A model generated the notes under the pieces. The model searched no databases, was not told where the DNA came from, and was given only the letters and a program-made list of their open reading frames with translations. A stretch of DNA of 64,000 bases, from the NCBI GenBank assembly GCA_051453625.1, contig JBOZIK010000001.1, positions 126,258,313-126,322,312 of the forward strand, given 5' to 3'. Positions within the stretch are counted from its first letter, which is position 1. Every line of letters starts with the position of its first letter. Both the position numbers and the translations under genes were made by a program. The stretch comes from Welwitschia mirabilis. Taxonomy: Eukaryota > Gnetophyta > Gnetopsida > Welwitschiales. Shown here in pieces: positions 46,780 to 60,000 of the stretch.

Positions 46780-47320
46780 GGATTACCTTCAATATCAATA
46801 ATTATATTTCCCTCCATCTATTACTCAACCTTGTTATGTACATCCATGGATTTCTACCATTCCACATTCATCTTACTTTTATGATTTAAATCTTGAAGTT
46901 CCTTACTTTTATCATGAGGAATTTCAATCTATATCTTTGACCATTCCTTATGAATCTTACCCCTTATTATTTCATGAATTTTCTTTACCTTTTAACACTC
47001 ATTCTTTATTTTTCTCATGAATAGCCTTTATTCTATCCATCATCTTTTAAGCAATATTCTTTACCTTCTAAAACTTAACAATCCTCTTCAAACTTCTTGG
47101 GATACACTCTCAAGAAATTCATAGAATTCTAATACCACATTAATATCACACAATACCATTCTAGGTAAAAACCTATTCTGCCTTACAAGGACTTGAGAAA
47201 AATTTTTAGCAATTAAATCAAATCACTGTCCAACTTATTAAAAAACTTATGTAACAAAAAAAGAAAAGCTTTGTATGTCCCTAAAACCTAATCCTAGAAA
47301 TCATAAAATAAGTAATAATA
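46780..47320 (+). pseudogene. Decayed Athila gag, C-terminal part (inner)
   Basis: Plus-strand segments PKKTIKDYLQYQ (about 46760), VPYFYHEEFQSI, and near the end QLIKKLM*QKKKSFVCP*N (about 47230-47287), which matches the Athila gag tail pattern QL...IS.REKGxLPSQPxPN. The central capsid domain readable in the outer and C elements is not seen here, so gag appears internally shortened. Confidence 0.55.
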
Positions 47321-50030
47321 GTTAAATAAATAAAATCCAAGTCATACTCTTTGGGGATGAGAAATAAACTCATGAGGATCTATTAAAAGATAAGAAATCA
47401 CTTGAGGAGAGAATGAGTCTTTTATCAATTCTTATTAATAGGAGAACATTAAAGGTGAACTCATACATGATTCATCATATAAAGAATCATTGCCTTATTT
47501 TCAACATCCTCACAAGGAAAACACTTCCATATTATCTTTATCTCTTGAATAAGATTTAAACCTTAATGTAAAAGACTAATCTTCCTTTAAGTCACAACAA
47601 ATTTATGATGATCTTATGCATACTTCTCTTAATAATAACTCATGTCATCTAGTGAATAATCACTTATCTTTATCCTTAGTTTAAAATTATATCTTAAAAA
47701 ATTTGTTAAGAAAGTATGAGATAGCTATACAATGGACATTTTTAGCTCTTGAACACATAGACTTTACTATTCATTAATGTTATCTCTAATTTTATAGGTT
47801 CATGTGCAAAACTTTACATAGATTCTCTCCTATTCCATTACCCATCACTCAATCATATCCTTCATAAAGCCTTCACTCATGCATTACACTAGAAAACCCT
47901 ACTATAAGGAACATTTAGTTTCATTTAGACTAAATTCGCCTTTTAGATTAGACTTAGGATGGTAGGTCTACTTACAATGAAACCACTATCTCCTGATGGT
48001 ATTTCTCTAATAAAACCACCCTAGCATCACCACTTATATAATCATCATCTTAAGATCTTTTACTTAGGTAATCTAAAATTCCATTCATATCATGAAATAA
48101 TCCATTACCTTCTTAAATCTTATCATTCACATGTTCTGTTATAGCTTTATTTCATAAGGCTTATTAATCATTACCCTCTTCCATCTTACTATGAGTTTAT
48201 GATACTTACTAATCCTAGGTAGTGGCCTTTTCAAATAAACAAGAATAAGATATCTTTCTCATTTTATGGTTTTAGTTAAGATTGAATGGATCCTTGTTTT
48301 TAAGGGAAAAAAAGTCATCTTTATCTTTTAATTTCTTTTTTAAGGCTTGCATTCACTTGATGTCTCTAATTTAAAATCAAGGAAAAAGGTGGATTATCTT
48401 CTTTCATTATGTTTATTTATTTTAAAGAATTCATGGTAATCAGATCATTTCTCTATTAGGCTAATGATTCAATGATCTCTTTCATGTAGTATAAGTATAA
48501 AAAGGAAAAAAGAATAAAAAGAAAATCAAATCAAGAAAAATATTAAAGCTCTTATAGCACATCATTATGATCATTTATAGTAGATTTGGTTAACTACATT
48601 TGAAGCTAAGAACACCTACTGACAATGCAACTCTAATCATTCATTTATGATACATTTATCTATATTGAGGATGAATACTCTTACTGGTAATGTAGTACTA
48701 AATCATTCTTATACAACATGTTAAATCTATTGGAAAAAAGTGTCATAACATTAAATGCTCAATAATATTGAATGCTTGAAAATTGGATGTCCATGAAGAA
48801 GAAGAGAAAGGAAAAGACTTAAGGTGTGATTAGAGACTTCTTATTTTTCACTTTTTTTAACATTTATTCCTAAAGATCTTTCTATTACTCTTGACTTAAA
48901 TGAATCTACTTCATCAATGCATTATGTTGTTTTAACTTAGATCCCTATTTAAATAAACCGTTTCTAGGCCATTACTTCAGTTTCATAGCCTCATTCATTT
49001 ATGGTATGCATGGTATATTCTTAGTTATATTCTCATTTACTATATTTTCATTAATTCCACTATTCTACATCATATACATTCACTTATACCACATGCATTT
49101 ACCCTTTCATCTCTATGAGAAATAATAATTAAAGGTACATCTATGTTTGTTGTGATGGTATATCTTCTTCCATGAGTCATGCTAGGACCATATCAATTTA
49201 TATTATTACTAGAATTAAATAATAATTAGGCTCCAATTTCACTTAATTTTTATTTACTTTAAGATTTTCTTTCATTTTATTACCTCATCTCTTATGTTAT
49301 TATAACCCTTGTATTCTTTCCTATTTACCATTTCAAACCTGAGACCATCTAACTTAGAAAAGCAGCACTACCATGAGTCCTTATTAGTGCCTTTTACTTT
49401 ATGTCTATCCATCCTATACTTTTTTATATATATTGTTATTATTTTAGTTCATTACGGAATCATGACATTTCACAAAATTAGACTGTAACTTGGTCTTTAT
49501 CCATTTTTCATCTCATTTTGATACCTTTCTCCCTCTTTATTATTTACATTTTCCCCTCCCTTTATCACTTTCATCTATAATAATCACTTGTGAAGCCTCA
49601 TCATTTAGCTATTTCTCATAGAATCTCATTTCAATTTTACCCTTTTTCCATGCATTTTTAAACATAGATGGCATTGTTTTCATCTTTCATTTCTTACATG
49701 TACTTCTTTTCAGTAATTTTCCTTATTAACTTATTTTTAAATTATATTATAACATGTATCATTTATTTCTCATTATTTTTAATTTTACTTTTTATTATCT
49801 TTTAAACTCTGAGGAAAAAGCCTAGCTTTGGTTTAGGGAGTGGAATTTGCACTTAAGCATTTCTCTCTCATGCTTTATTCTTTTGCCTAAGTGTTATTTA
49901 TATTCTAAATTAGTCAAAATTTTTGAATTATTTCATCATTTCTTATTATATGTGATTAATTTCTTCCTATAATTTTTGTTATGTTACTTACTCTTTAATA
50001 CACCTTCCTTTGATAAGGAACAAGCAAAAA
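47321..50030 (+). other. Inner element interior, mostly unreadable
   Basis: No protease, RT or RNase H motif found. At about 48210-48310 SGLFK*TRIRYLSHFMVLVKI and VFKGKK could be the integrase C-terminal segment (GPFKVT...GAVE...FKVNG), a weak call. About 48560-48720 has two loosely similar halves around 'aatcatt..tatgatacattta'. The rest shows nothing recognisable. Confidence 0.4.
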
Positions 50031-50046
50031 TATTGGTTTGTGGGTA
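50031..50046 (+). promoter_or_regulatory. Inner element polypurine tract (candidate)
   Basis: ggtttgtgggta immediately before the 3' LTR start TGACAACATG; a decayed PPT by position. Confidence 0.5.
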
Positions 50047-51031
50047 TGACAACATGTAAAACTAATATTTACATCATCGAATTAAGGCCTTGTTAGCATG
50101 ATTAATTGATTATCATGATTATTTTATGTATTTATTATGCATAAGATCATAGAAATATAGATTTACTAATAATCTTCCTTAACATTATTATTTCCAAGTT
50201 ATTTACATCATCTAAATTATTATGGTATAAGATGGAATTTTTCTAAGCATTATTGATAGTGGCATCAGTTTCAAGAGTGGCAGTGCTAGTTACTATGCAC
50301 ATAATGGGTCCATAGTCATGTTTCTAATCCTTTTTATTATAGTAATACATTTGGAGGATTTTTAAAATCATTGGATAAATGAAGAATACTTTCTAAGAGA
50401 AACACCTTACTATGGCCTCATAACTAAAGAATAATCCCATTATACTTTGGACAACTCTAAAGGATGATCCCATTATAATTTGGGATACTCTAAAAAAGAG
50501 TCCTTTAATTTGATCCTATGAGAAAAGAATAATTTTATGTACTTCAAGCATTCTTTAAAATAACACCATTAGGTCTTTGAAACCCTAATTATAAATCCTA
50601 ATTATAAACCCTAATTCTAACCTATAAATACCCTATCTCTTTTTACTTATAAAACATAATCTCATATCATATCATTATCAAAAAGATTGATTATTAGTCA
50701 TGAGTTATTTCTAATGTTTCCATAGGAAAGAATGAGCTACCAAGTTAATGTAATACTTGTTAGTTTAGCATAAGTGCATTTTTAGTTTGTATGCTTTTAC
50801 TTTTTAAATGATAAAATATTCAATGTTCTTAGTGCATTACTTTGATATTAAGTTATGAAAGTCATACTTGTTATGCTTAGGATTAGCTGAGACATGCTTT
50901 TACTTTAAGATCTATTTCATAATTATACTTTTCATTCTAGCTTGCATAACCTAAATGTTTATTCAATGGATCTTAGATATCTTTACTTTTCAAGCTTATT
51001 TTATTCTTATTAGAAATACTAGATGGATTGA
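50047..51031 (+). repeat. Inner element 3' LTR, first part
   Basis: Starts tgacaacatg and matches 38341-39310 directly. Interrupted after 'agatggattga' by element C and resumed at 58367. Confidence 0.86.
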
Positions 51032-52349
51032 TGATTGTTATTTTACAATGACTAAATTTATCTAAGTTTATACTCAAAATCATTCTTTCCATATGGATAA
51101 CATGAGTAATGGTTTAAAAGTTTTACACTAACTTTTATGTAATGTAAGTTATAAAAGTTAAGAAAAAAAAGATGAGAGAAAGCTAAGAGCTAAAAATGTT
51201 TTGGTTAAAGCTTTTACTTGGGAAATAAAAGAAGCAAGCTAGCTCCAAGGCTTTGTTAATTAATTTTCTAGCAATCCTTCACTGCAATATTATCCAATGA
51301 TTTTCCTACAACACACTTAAAGTTATTAAGTATTTTAGGCTTAGGTCATGATGACATAATTTCATTCAATATATGAGTACTGGTAAACTCAATTGTCACA
51401 TGATTTTTTATATCCTTAAATAATAATAAAAGGTAATAATCCTGAGTACTTAAAACCCATAATTTTAAAAGACTTACATCAAGTGATGAAAGAGCTCACT
51501 CAATATGAAACAAAGCTTAATGATTAATTCTCTACCTAAGAATTATAAATATAGTATTATTTATGATTTTAAATCAAAAGTAGATAACTTCATGTATTAA
51601 AAAAATAAGTACTTTACAATAATGAAAGAAGGATGTTATAAAACTTTTCAAGTGATCCTGGAGATTAGCTTACTCCTAAAGAGTTACTTAGAAAGGTATT
51701 GCAACTAATACTCTAAGGTTCTACAATTTTCCAAAGCCAAATATGATACAATGAAGGACTCAAGGCGCTTTTATAAGAAGATAAGGATAAGATATGATTA
51801 AAAGCTCTTATCTTATAGCATTAGGTGAATGGTTACATAATGATGGCATTATATAGGATGGTTTATCATCTTTTTTATTTGGTAGAGATTCCTATGATGA
51901 TGCCAACACTTAGCTTATAAATGCTATAGTTGTTACCAACCATTGTCATAGTCATGTGTCTCTACCATCATCCTACATAGTAATGTCATATGTCATTATG
52001 TGAATCATAATCATCACTGCCACATGTAATCAAGAATGTAATTGATTTTTGATGTAAAATTTAATCAGTCCCATAATTTCATTTAATCCAATTTTTTATC
52101 ACAAGTCAATAATGTGAGATTTAAAATTTTCTACATAGATGTCAATAGTCCTAGACGGTGATGCCAATATTTAAGCTCCAATAATATTCATTTTTAAGCA
52201 TGTCATTTAGTTGAGCATAAATAATCTAAAAATGTCACTAGCATATGATAAGTCCATAATTACTATAAAATCAATAGAAGACATATTTTTATGATAAAAT
52301 TAATTATATTAATCTCTTTTATTAAGGTTAATTAATAATTTAATTAACA
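51032..52349 (-). repeat. Element C 3' LTR
   Basis: 1318 bp, plus strand tgattgttattttaca to ttaattaaca, aligned along its length with 57064-58366. Shared landmark: 'aatcattctttccat' at about 51079 and 57111. Confidence 0.87.
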
Positions 52350-52363
52350 CACCCCCTAGCTAG
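52350..52363 (-). promoter_or_regulatory. Element C polypurine tract
   Basis: Minus strand agctagggggtg next to LTR start TGTTAATT; the best-preserved PPT in the nest. Confidence 0.8.
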
Positions 52364-53840
52364 TCTTTTACTAGTATCTTAACAAAACATTGATAATGAA
52401 ATGGTTAAACATAGAAAAATTGTTAAAGTCGAAAGAACTCAAGTGTGCAAATGTTATAACTTTTAAAAAAATTTATGAGCAATTTTTCATAATTAAGGCA
52501 CCTCAAGGTTATATGATGAGAATTGTTAAAGTTATTTTGAGAACATAGTTTCAGAAAGATTATAATAAATCCTTTTATTGAAAACCATGCAAAATGATTT
52601 AACTAATCTAAAAGAAAGGAAAAACTAACTATAGTAAAACAACAAAAGTGAGTGAAAAGGTTAATTCATAAAAATGGTTAATTCCTTAAGATTCATTTCT
52701 CATGAAGTGAGGGTAAACTGAAATGAATGATGGAGATGGAAATAAACATAACCAAAAACCAATGAATAAATGAGAAAACTTTCCTAATCTAATGGTCCTT
52801 ATTATATATTTGTAAATTTTATTTTAATGGATCTAAAAATCAAGTATGTATTATTTTAACCAAGTAACTTATAAATCACTGCAAATCCTAAGTATGAAAT
52901 TTAAAAGATAATAACTCACATAAATTTTCTAATTTCAACCTTTTACATTCCTTTATTTTTCATTTTTACTAGTATATATGTTCTTATCTTAATCCCTTGA
53001 ATCACATTAATCATCCAAGATGATGACATTTTCTGCTAATAGAGTTAAGCATGTTGTGTTATGCAAATATTATTATTATATTACTAGTAAATGTTTATAC
53101 CCCTAGTGCAATTGATTGTATCATAAAATAGATGGTTATTACTAGTAAGCATCCATAGCCTTAATGTAGTTAATTAAACATAATTAAGTAATTAATGATA
53201 TGTGCAATAGAAAATTAGATATATTATGCCCTTTTGTTCATCTTCTAGTTTTCAATTTTTATGCACATTTAAAGAGATCATTGGCTCATTAACATAATCA
53301 AGATAAATCTTGTCCCCATTAAAGGCTTTAAACTTAAGAAATATATATGAAGGTAAATCCTATCTTTTTAACCTAATTCTACCAAAATCAGAATCCTAGG
53401 TGAACATGTCTTTAACCAACAAACTTAAAATAAGNNNNNNNNNNNNNAAAACCCCATAAGTAAACTTAATCTTAACCATTACTTAAGTGATAACAAGATC
53501 GCTTATTATTGATTTTTGGTTAAGGGCCATTAACCTAGGTTGGTAATTCTTAGAAACTCATAGATAAATGGTTAAGTGGATGGTTTATGCATTTAATGAA
53601 ATGTTTAAAAAATTTATTTAGTAATAGTAAGGTTTAAAAGGGTGGTGACATAAGTGATAATGTGGGGTATTCATGACAAAATCATCCTTGGGAAAAACAT
53701 GTATTTTTGTAGGATGATTTATTATAGAAGACTTAAAAGGTAACTGTTAGATTCATAGTCAGAGAATTAATATTTAAGTGGTAGTATAAAATAAAAAATA
53801 TTTCACTTATTAGGAGAACATTTCGAGTTATAAATTTTAT
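52364..53840. other. Element C interior, no pol core
   Basis: Holds no RT, RNase H or integrase motif. About 53040-53600 matches the outer element at about 36600-37300 ('tcattggct.attag' and following), in the same orientation. 13-N gap at 53435-53447. Confidence 0.6.
53435..53447. other. Assembly gap (13 N)
   Basis: Run of 13 N in element C. Confidence 1.
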
Positions 53841-54300
53841 TAACTATATTAACCACTTCAAAATTACTTGGTAATTTCATCATGTTGAAAGTGTTTAGCT
53901 TTAAAGTCATATTATCAAGTCATATCTTCATTTGACCATTCCTAAAATTAATTAAGGCATTAGAATTTATAAGAAAAAGTCTTTCTAAAATGATAGGTAT
54001 TGTGTTACATTTTTTTACATCCATTTCTAAGACTATGAATTTTAGTAAAAAATAGCATATATTGACTTCTATATTACATCTTTGACTATTCCTAATGATG
54101 ACTTTATAAAGTTATCAGTCAATTTCAATTGGTTTTTAGTGTGTTTAAGATTGTTTAAGATAAGCTATTTATATACATAATGAGGTATGATGTTGACACT
54201 TACTCTCAAATCTAATAAGGCTTGCTTAATATTTTTATATCTAATTGTAATATCAATCATTAGGCAACCAAGATCTTTGTACTTAGGTAAAATCTAATTT
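53800..54300 (-). pseudogene. Decayed Athila protease and linker (C)
   Basis: KYKDLGCLMIDITIRYKNI (about 54288), ALLDLRVSVNIIPHYVYK (about 54222 to 54172), where the active-site DLGAS has become DLRVS: Asp retained, Gly and Ala lost. Then NTIPIILERLFLINSNALI (about 54005 to 53950) for the IILGRPFLA motif and LNTFNMMKLPSNFEVVNIVN, homologous to the MKQPND linker of the outer element. It stays nearly in frame and is better preserved than the outer copy, in line with a later insertion. Confidence 0.85.
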
Positions 54301-55399
54301 TGGATGATTGTGCTTATTAGGTTAAGAAGGATTTATTCTTAACATTTATGCATCTCTTTATCATGCATGTCTCCATAAGTAACTTTGCATATGATGGTAT
54401 CTTTTTAATTTCTTATAAAAGAGGTAATATTAATTTTAAATTTTTTGATATTTTCTAAGACCTCTAATTGCTTATTTTAAATGTTTTCTTTTATAATATT
54501 TTAGGGAAAAGAAAAGGCTCTTTGTAGGAAGGTAAGAATTCTTCTAAGTCTTTTACCTTTTCTTTATTCAAAACTTGAAAGAAGGATAAATGTTCTTAGT
54601 AAGAATTTGTGTCTTTTTCTTTTACCTTTCCCTCATTATTAGATCTAATTTGAGTTAAACCTTGATTAATATCTATACCACTTTAAATGTGAATTACTTT
54701 AGTTTGTTCTAAGTGATTTAATCCATATTCTACAAATATAACTACTTTCTTATTTGGTTGAAAACTTATTGGGATTTTTCCTATTTCTCTCTGATTTATG
54801 ATAGAGAGAATCTAGGTTTAGGCTTATTAGACTGACTAAAGGATTTTACAAGATGGATTTGATTTTTTTTTTTTTGAGGTTGAATAATGATGAGAAATTT
54901 TATTTAGGGATGGTTTCATAGTTATAATTGATTTAAAGTTAATTTTCCATGAATTTATTTACTTATTCCTTAAAAGGAATGGATGGATATGGTTTTTGAT
55001 AGTTGGATGGAAAAGGCTAAAAAAACGATGAAGCAAATGAGTCTCTTATTTGACTAATTTGCTTATCTTATTTCTAATAAATGTTAGGATGATTTATTCA
55101 CTTGAGATTATATGTATTATAGTATGTATTATCTTTTGAGTTTTTCCATTAATGTCCTATAGCTTTAACTTATTTGTTGGTAGTGTTTTAAAACAAGGGA
55201 ATGGATGGGCATTTAGCTATTTCATGGGTATTAATGTAACAAATAAAACATTATGGTTTAATAACCATGGATGAGGGTGTAGGAGAGGTGGATAAGAATT
55301 CCAATATTTATGATAGTTTTTTATTCCTATTCACTTCAAACTTTTTAAAAACTTTAAACACACTTGTGTATCTAATAGGATGATGAGATATAGATGATT

Positions 55400-55880
55400 C
55401 TATAGGCTTCTCTCAATTTTTTAAAGTTTAACTACACTCTCAAAGTATTCCTAAACTTTGTCTAAAGGCATGTTAAGGAAATTTCTTTACTTATCATCTT
55501 CTCTAATTGAAAGTTATTCGTGGTTAATCCATTATAAAAGAATCTTATTTTCCTTTCCAACTCAAATCCATGTTGGGGATATTTTTTAATCAAGTCTTTG
55601 AATCACTCTATAATTTTTAAAAATGTTTTATGATTATTTTGCTAAAAATTCATAATTTATTTTCTTAGGGCATTCATTTAATAATTTGGAAGGAGATGAA
55701 ATCTTTATTTAAACTAGCCCAAGTTGTAGTAGGTTAGGTTTTAAGAGTGTAAAACCAAAATTTCATCCTATTCTTTAGGAAAAAAGGAAGAAAGTGAGGT
55801 TAAGTGCATCATGATTTTTTTAATATTAAAAGATGATTGATAGAATACATTCAAATTACTTAAGATGAAGATATGGATTC
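55400..55880 (-). pseudogene. Decayed Athila gag core (C)
   Basis: Capsid domain. DALNLTFFLFS (about 55830) followed by KNRMKFWFYTLKPN matches the Athila gag segment (A.RLRLFPFSL.D.A..WL.SL.P). FLAK lies near 55660, and FYNGLTTNNFQLEKMISKE (about 55540 to 55485) matches the FYNGL motif. Several frameshifts and stops. The N-terminus and the zinc-knuckle end are not clearly readable. Confidence 0.8.
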
Positions 55881-57040
55881 TTAATCTCTAATCCATGGAG
55901 ATTAGGCTATAATTATATGGAAAAGGTCTTGAACTCTAACCTTTTTTCATAGGTGGAAGCATGATGCATGAAGGTGTTCCTAGATATTGCAGATGGAAAT
56001 ACTTATGAATGGTTTTCATAGATTAATTAGTAGTAGTGGTAACTTATCTTATTAATGCTTATTATGTAAGGTAATAGAATATTAATCAAGTGATTTGATA
56101 TTGAGTAGATTGGCTTTACTAATTATGTCATCTAGATTTTTCATTTATCAGGATGAGGGGTCTTATTAATTATTTTTTAGGTTATTTTATGAGGAGAATA
56201 ATTATTCTTATTAGGAATATTTAGGACATTGGTTTTACTACCTGATTCTATGATCAATGAAGAGGTCCATATCATTTAAAAGATTTCTAACTAGTCTTTT
56301 GGATTCATCATTAATCCAAGGCTTTCAAAATTGAGTTTAGACTAGTTTTAAGTAAGTTTTAGGTTAGTTTTTATAAAGCCTATAAGTCATAGAGGTTTTT
56401 AGGTTTACACATAGGATTCTATTGAAAGTTTAGACTATTATGGTTGTAGAGGCCAACAGAACTAGTGAGAAAAGCTAGTGATGCTAGTCAAATCATGTAA
56501 AAAATTTGTAAAAAAATTACAGCCATTTGTAGAGTTGTTATGTATCATTTAACATTTTAAGGTTGTAGAAAAATTTTAAAAAAACAAAATCATAAGAAAA
56601 ATTAAACCCAAACATTAACATATTTATAAAAATTTTTAAATATTTTAAATTTTCATCATGTAGCAAATTTAATAAAAATAGCAAATCAAAAAAATTAAAT
56701 TAAACATGCAGTAGGTAAAGAAATGCATGCAATGTTAATTATAATTTTTAAGTTTTATGTTTTATTCTTAAAGTTACCTACAAAATTTTATACCTACACA
56801 AAAACAAGCTATAAAAAATAAAAAACACACTTAAAAATAAATTAGATAAATGCAAGTTTTATTAAAATAACGAGTACTAACCACTAGAAAGAATAATAAA
56901 CATACAAAAACAAATCTAAAATGGACTAGTTCAAGTATTACTAGAAACTATTAGTATCCATTACTAAAAAAGTAAAAACTATCTATAAAAACTTGTAAAA
57001 AGAAAAATAAGTGCTCTTCTAAGCTACTACTATGTTTTCA

Positions 57041-57058
57041 TCTCCAACAATAGCACCA
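57041..57058 (-). promoter_or_regulatory. Element C primer binding site (tRNA-Asp)
   Basis: Minus strand tggtgctattgttggaga against TGGCGCCGTTGCCGGGGA: 12 of 18 identical and all six differences C-to-T or G-to-A. It lies five bases from the LTR. Confidence 0.85.
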
Positions 57059-57063
57059 AAGTT

Positions 57064-58366
57064 TGATTTTTATTTTACAATGATTGGATTTATTTAAGTT
57101 TATACTTAGAATCATTCTTTCCATAAAGATAACATGCATAATGGTTTAGAAGTTTGACACTAAAAATGAAAGAGGAAAAAGAGTTGAAAGTTAATAATGG
57201 TTTTGGTTGCAACTTTGATTTGCAAAAGAAGATAAGCAAGCTAGATCTAAGGCTTAATTGATTCATTTTCTAGTAATCCTTTACTTTAATATTGTTCAAT
57301 GCTTTCTTGTAATAAACTTAAAACCATCAAGAATTTTGGACTTCCTGGTAACATGATCTCATTCACTATATGAGTAATGATGAACTCAATTGTCACTTAA
57401 TCTTTCATAACCTTAAATAATAATGAAGGTAAGCACCATAAGCACTTAAAATCCATAAGACTAAAATACTTAAATCAAGTAATGAGAGAGCTCACTCAAT
57501 ATGAAATGCAACTTAATGATTACGTTACTACCTAAGAATTCCAAATATAAAGTGATTCATGATTTGAAATAAAAATAAACAACTTTATATATTAAAAAAA
57601 TCACTTTATAACAATGGAAGAAGAATGTTGTGCAACTCCTCAAGTGATTCTAATAACTAGATTATTCCTCAAATAGTTGAATAGAAATCCATCATGATTA
57701 ATGCTCTAAAATTCTACAATTCTCTAAAGTTAAAGATGATATAATAAAGGACTCAAGACCCTTTTATAGGAATATATAAGGATAAGGGGCGGTTACAAGC
57801 TCTTGGATTATAGCATTAAGTGGATGGTTACATAATGGTGGCATTAGGTAAAATGGTTTGTCTTCTTTTCCATTTGGTAGAGATTCTTATGACATTACTA
57901 ACACTTAGTTCCTAGATGCTATAGTTGCTACTAACAATTGTTATACCATCCTACTCAATAATGCCACATGTCATTCTATAAATCCTCATTATTACTATCA
58001 TGTATTGTTAAGAATGCAATTAATTTTTGATGTGAAATTTAACTGAATCCATAACTACATTTAATCTAATTTTCTATAATAAGTCATAAACACAATAATT
58101 TCACTTTTCTATGTAGAAGTACTAATGACATTAGTAATCCTAGATAGTAATGCCAGAGCTTAAGCTCCATAATCTTCATTTATAAGCATGTGTTTTGGTT
58201 AAGCATAAATAAGTTAAAAACATCATGGATAGATGATAACTCAATAATTATGATGAAAATCAATAGAAGAGATGTTTTTTATGATAAAATTGATTACATT
58301 AATATCTTTCATTAATATTAATTGGTCATTTAACTTACTTGTAATGTCAATTTTTATATATTAACA
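57064..58366 (-). repeat. Element C 5' LTR
   Basis: 1303 bp, partner of 51032-52349, plus strand tgatttttatttta to atattaaca. Confidence 0.87.
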
Positions 58367-58765
58367 CTTAGTCATAGCACCCTCATATCTATAATGGATG
58401 AGATTATGCCATTGAAATTAAGCTTGGACTACATAAGCACTCATGTTCATGATGGATTATATCATTATGCTTGAGTTGCAAGTAAAGCTACATAGTTTCA
58501 CTTTAAGTATTTATGATTTTTCTTGAAGTTATTATGTTAGTTTGAATGCTATGTCCCATTATTAAATCTCTCATATTATTTTACTCTTTATTACTTATTA
58601 CATTTATGTTTNNNNNNNNNNACTTGGACTATATTATAAATGAAAGTCTTACTACTCTTAGTAAATGTTGGATTTGGCCATGCAAGATTGGTATCCCTAG
58701 GGTGATCTTATCATGTATCATATATGAATGATAGATACATGCATAGCCATATTTCATCATGAAAA
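58367..58765 (+). repeat. Inner element 3' LTR, second part
   Basis: Resumes after element C. It contains the uninterrupted version of the site into which copia A inserted in the other LTR (about 58525-58560) and a 10-N gap at 58612-58621. Ends catgaaaa, followed by duplication CATAG. The 61-codon frame here is chance. Confidence 0.86.
58612..58621. other. Assembly gap (10 N)
   Basis: Run of ten N in the inner 3' LTR. Confidence 1.
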
Positions 58766-58770
58766 CATAG

Positions 58771-59450
58771 AAAGGTACTTATTTAATGGTTTCTAAAAGA
58801 GGAATATTGATCTTTACTTCCTTAAAGTTTATAGTATTTTTTGTTATTTCCTATCCAAATGTTTTTCAGTTCTTGAGAAAAGGATAGGGATTATTTGTAA
58901 GTTGGGATAACTTCTTCATTTTCATGTTTGTTTTTCATATCTCCTTACTTTGAGGTTTATATTATTGTACTTCTTCTTCTTATGTTTGTGTCTCTTCTAT
59001 CGCTTTATTGATTTATTTCCTATTTTTCTTGATTTGTACATCTTCCATTGACTTTAAACTATCATGGTTAAGCTCATGTATTGTAGGAAGCTTTTTCCTC
59101 TAACATTGGTTTAGTGATATAAGGATATGTATGGTGGTTTAACTTAGTTATTGCATTTCTTGCTTTAACTTTTATAATGTAAAAGAGGTTTGTTGATTGA
59201 ATTATTATTCTAATCTATCAATATAATGTTAAGATTCCATAAACTTATGAAGTATGACCTCTAAAGAGTTAGATGCTAGGGGAAGGATTTTAACTCTTAA
59301 GTTAACTACTTAAGGCTTAGGTATGATTATCTTATTTTCAGAAAATGTTTGAATGATTTCTCTATTTAAGGTTATGAGTACTTGAGTAGGAATTATTTAC
59401 TCTTTGGTTTTACCATTATCATTCTATACCATTAACTTGTTCTTTTAGTA
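58771..59450. other. Outer element interior between gag and protease
   Basis: About 680 bp of outer interior that once ran on into 38340 before the inner element inserted. No motif recognised; it should encode the gag-protease spacer on the minus strand. Confidence 0.6.
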
Positions 59451-59451
59451 C

Positions 59452-60000
59452 TTATTTAAACATGGGAATGCATAAGTAATCTAAGGTTTTATGAGTATTT
59501 ATAAGACAAATATTGCAATGAAGACATAGATTTATGGGTTTATGATTGATACCAAGAGTCTCAATCTTCTTAGAAAGCTCATCCAACTCATAGTTATCCT
59601 TAGTGTCGTTATTGATTTTGAAGATGCTAGTGGATCTCATAGGTTATTTGGATGTTATTAGCTCATTAAGTTTCTTCCAATTCTTAGAACTTTCAGCTAT
59701 AGTCTTAAGAAACTCTCAATATTTATTAATCTTAAGGTCCAAAAAGCTTTCTTTACTTATCATCTTCACAAATTGCATATGGTTGAATGAAATCCTTTAT
59801 AAAAGAAACTTATAACTATTTCTTACTCACAATCATAATGTTTCACTATCCAATTAGAAGTTCATGATTTCTCTTCTGGTAGCATTGGTCTTGTGACCAG
59901 AAAAAAATTTTATAATGAATGTTTAACTGACTTTAGTCTAAGTGGTAATGAAAATAGGTTTTAATGTGTAAAGAAAATATTTTTCCTTCTTTTTAAATGG
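59452..60000 (-). pseudogene. Decayed Athila gag (outer)
   Basis: From high to low: PFKKKEKYFLYTLKP (about 59995), KFFSGHKTNATRREIMNF (about 59910 to 59855), SKESFLDLKINKY*EFLKTI (about 59760 to 59700), AESSKNW, and the open stretch 59452-59640 with ELDELSKKIETLGI and CNICLINTHKTLDYLCIP, a CxxC-H-C cluster at the usual Athila gag zinc-knuckle position. The plus-strand frame 59603-59815 is a shadow. Its own protease lies at 37.6-38.3 kb. Confidence 0.83.

Larger units (their letters stand above)
51032..58366 (-). mobile_element. Athila-like element C (level 3) in the inner 3' LTR
   Basis: Minus strand. 3' LTR 51032-52349, PPT, interior 52350-57063 (4.7 kb), PBS of tRNA-Asp type, 5' LTR 57064-58366. 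Its LTR (TGTTAATTAA...) is unrelated to that of the outer and inner elements. Gag and protease are readable; only about 1.5 kb separates protease from PPT, so RT, RNase H and integrase are absent. Flanks ATTGA and CTTAG are a poor match, but the uninterrupted LTR at about 39312 reads cttag, consistent with a decayed duplication. A 13-N gap lies inside. Confidence 0.87.
38336..58770 (+). mobile_element. Inner Athila-like element (level 2 of the nest)
   Basis: Plus strand, same LTR family as the outer element. 5' LTR 38341-39490 continued at 44964-45218; PBS; interior 45219-50046; PPT; 3' LTR 50047-51031 continued at 58367-58765. Perfect 5-bp duplication CATAG at 38336-38340 and 58766-58770. 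Each LTR was later split by another element. The leader (46190-46450) matches the outer leader (about 60930-60640, reversed), including a stretch near 'ctcatctctttt'. The 4.8-kb interior includes a 74-base G run and a 613-N gap, retains part of gag and perhaps the integrase tail, and shows no RT. Confidence 0.88.

Noticed and set aside
59603-59815. 70-codon plus-strand frame
   Set aside because: Shadow of the outer Athila gag on the minus strand.
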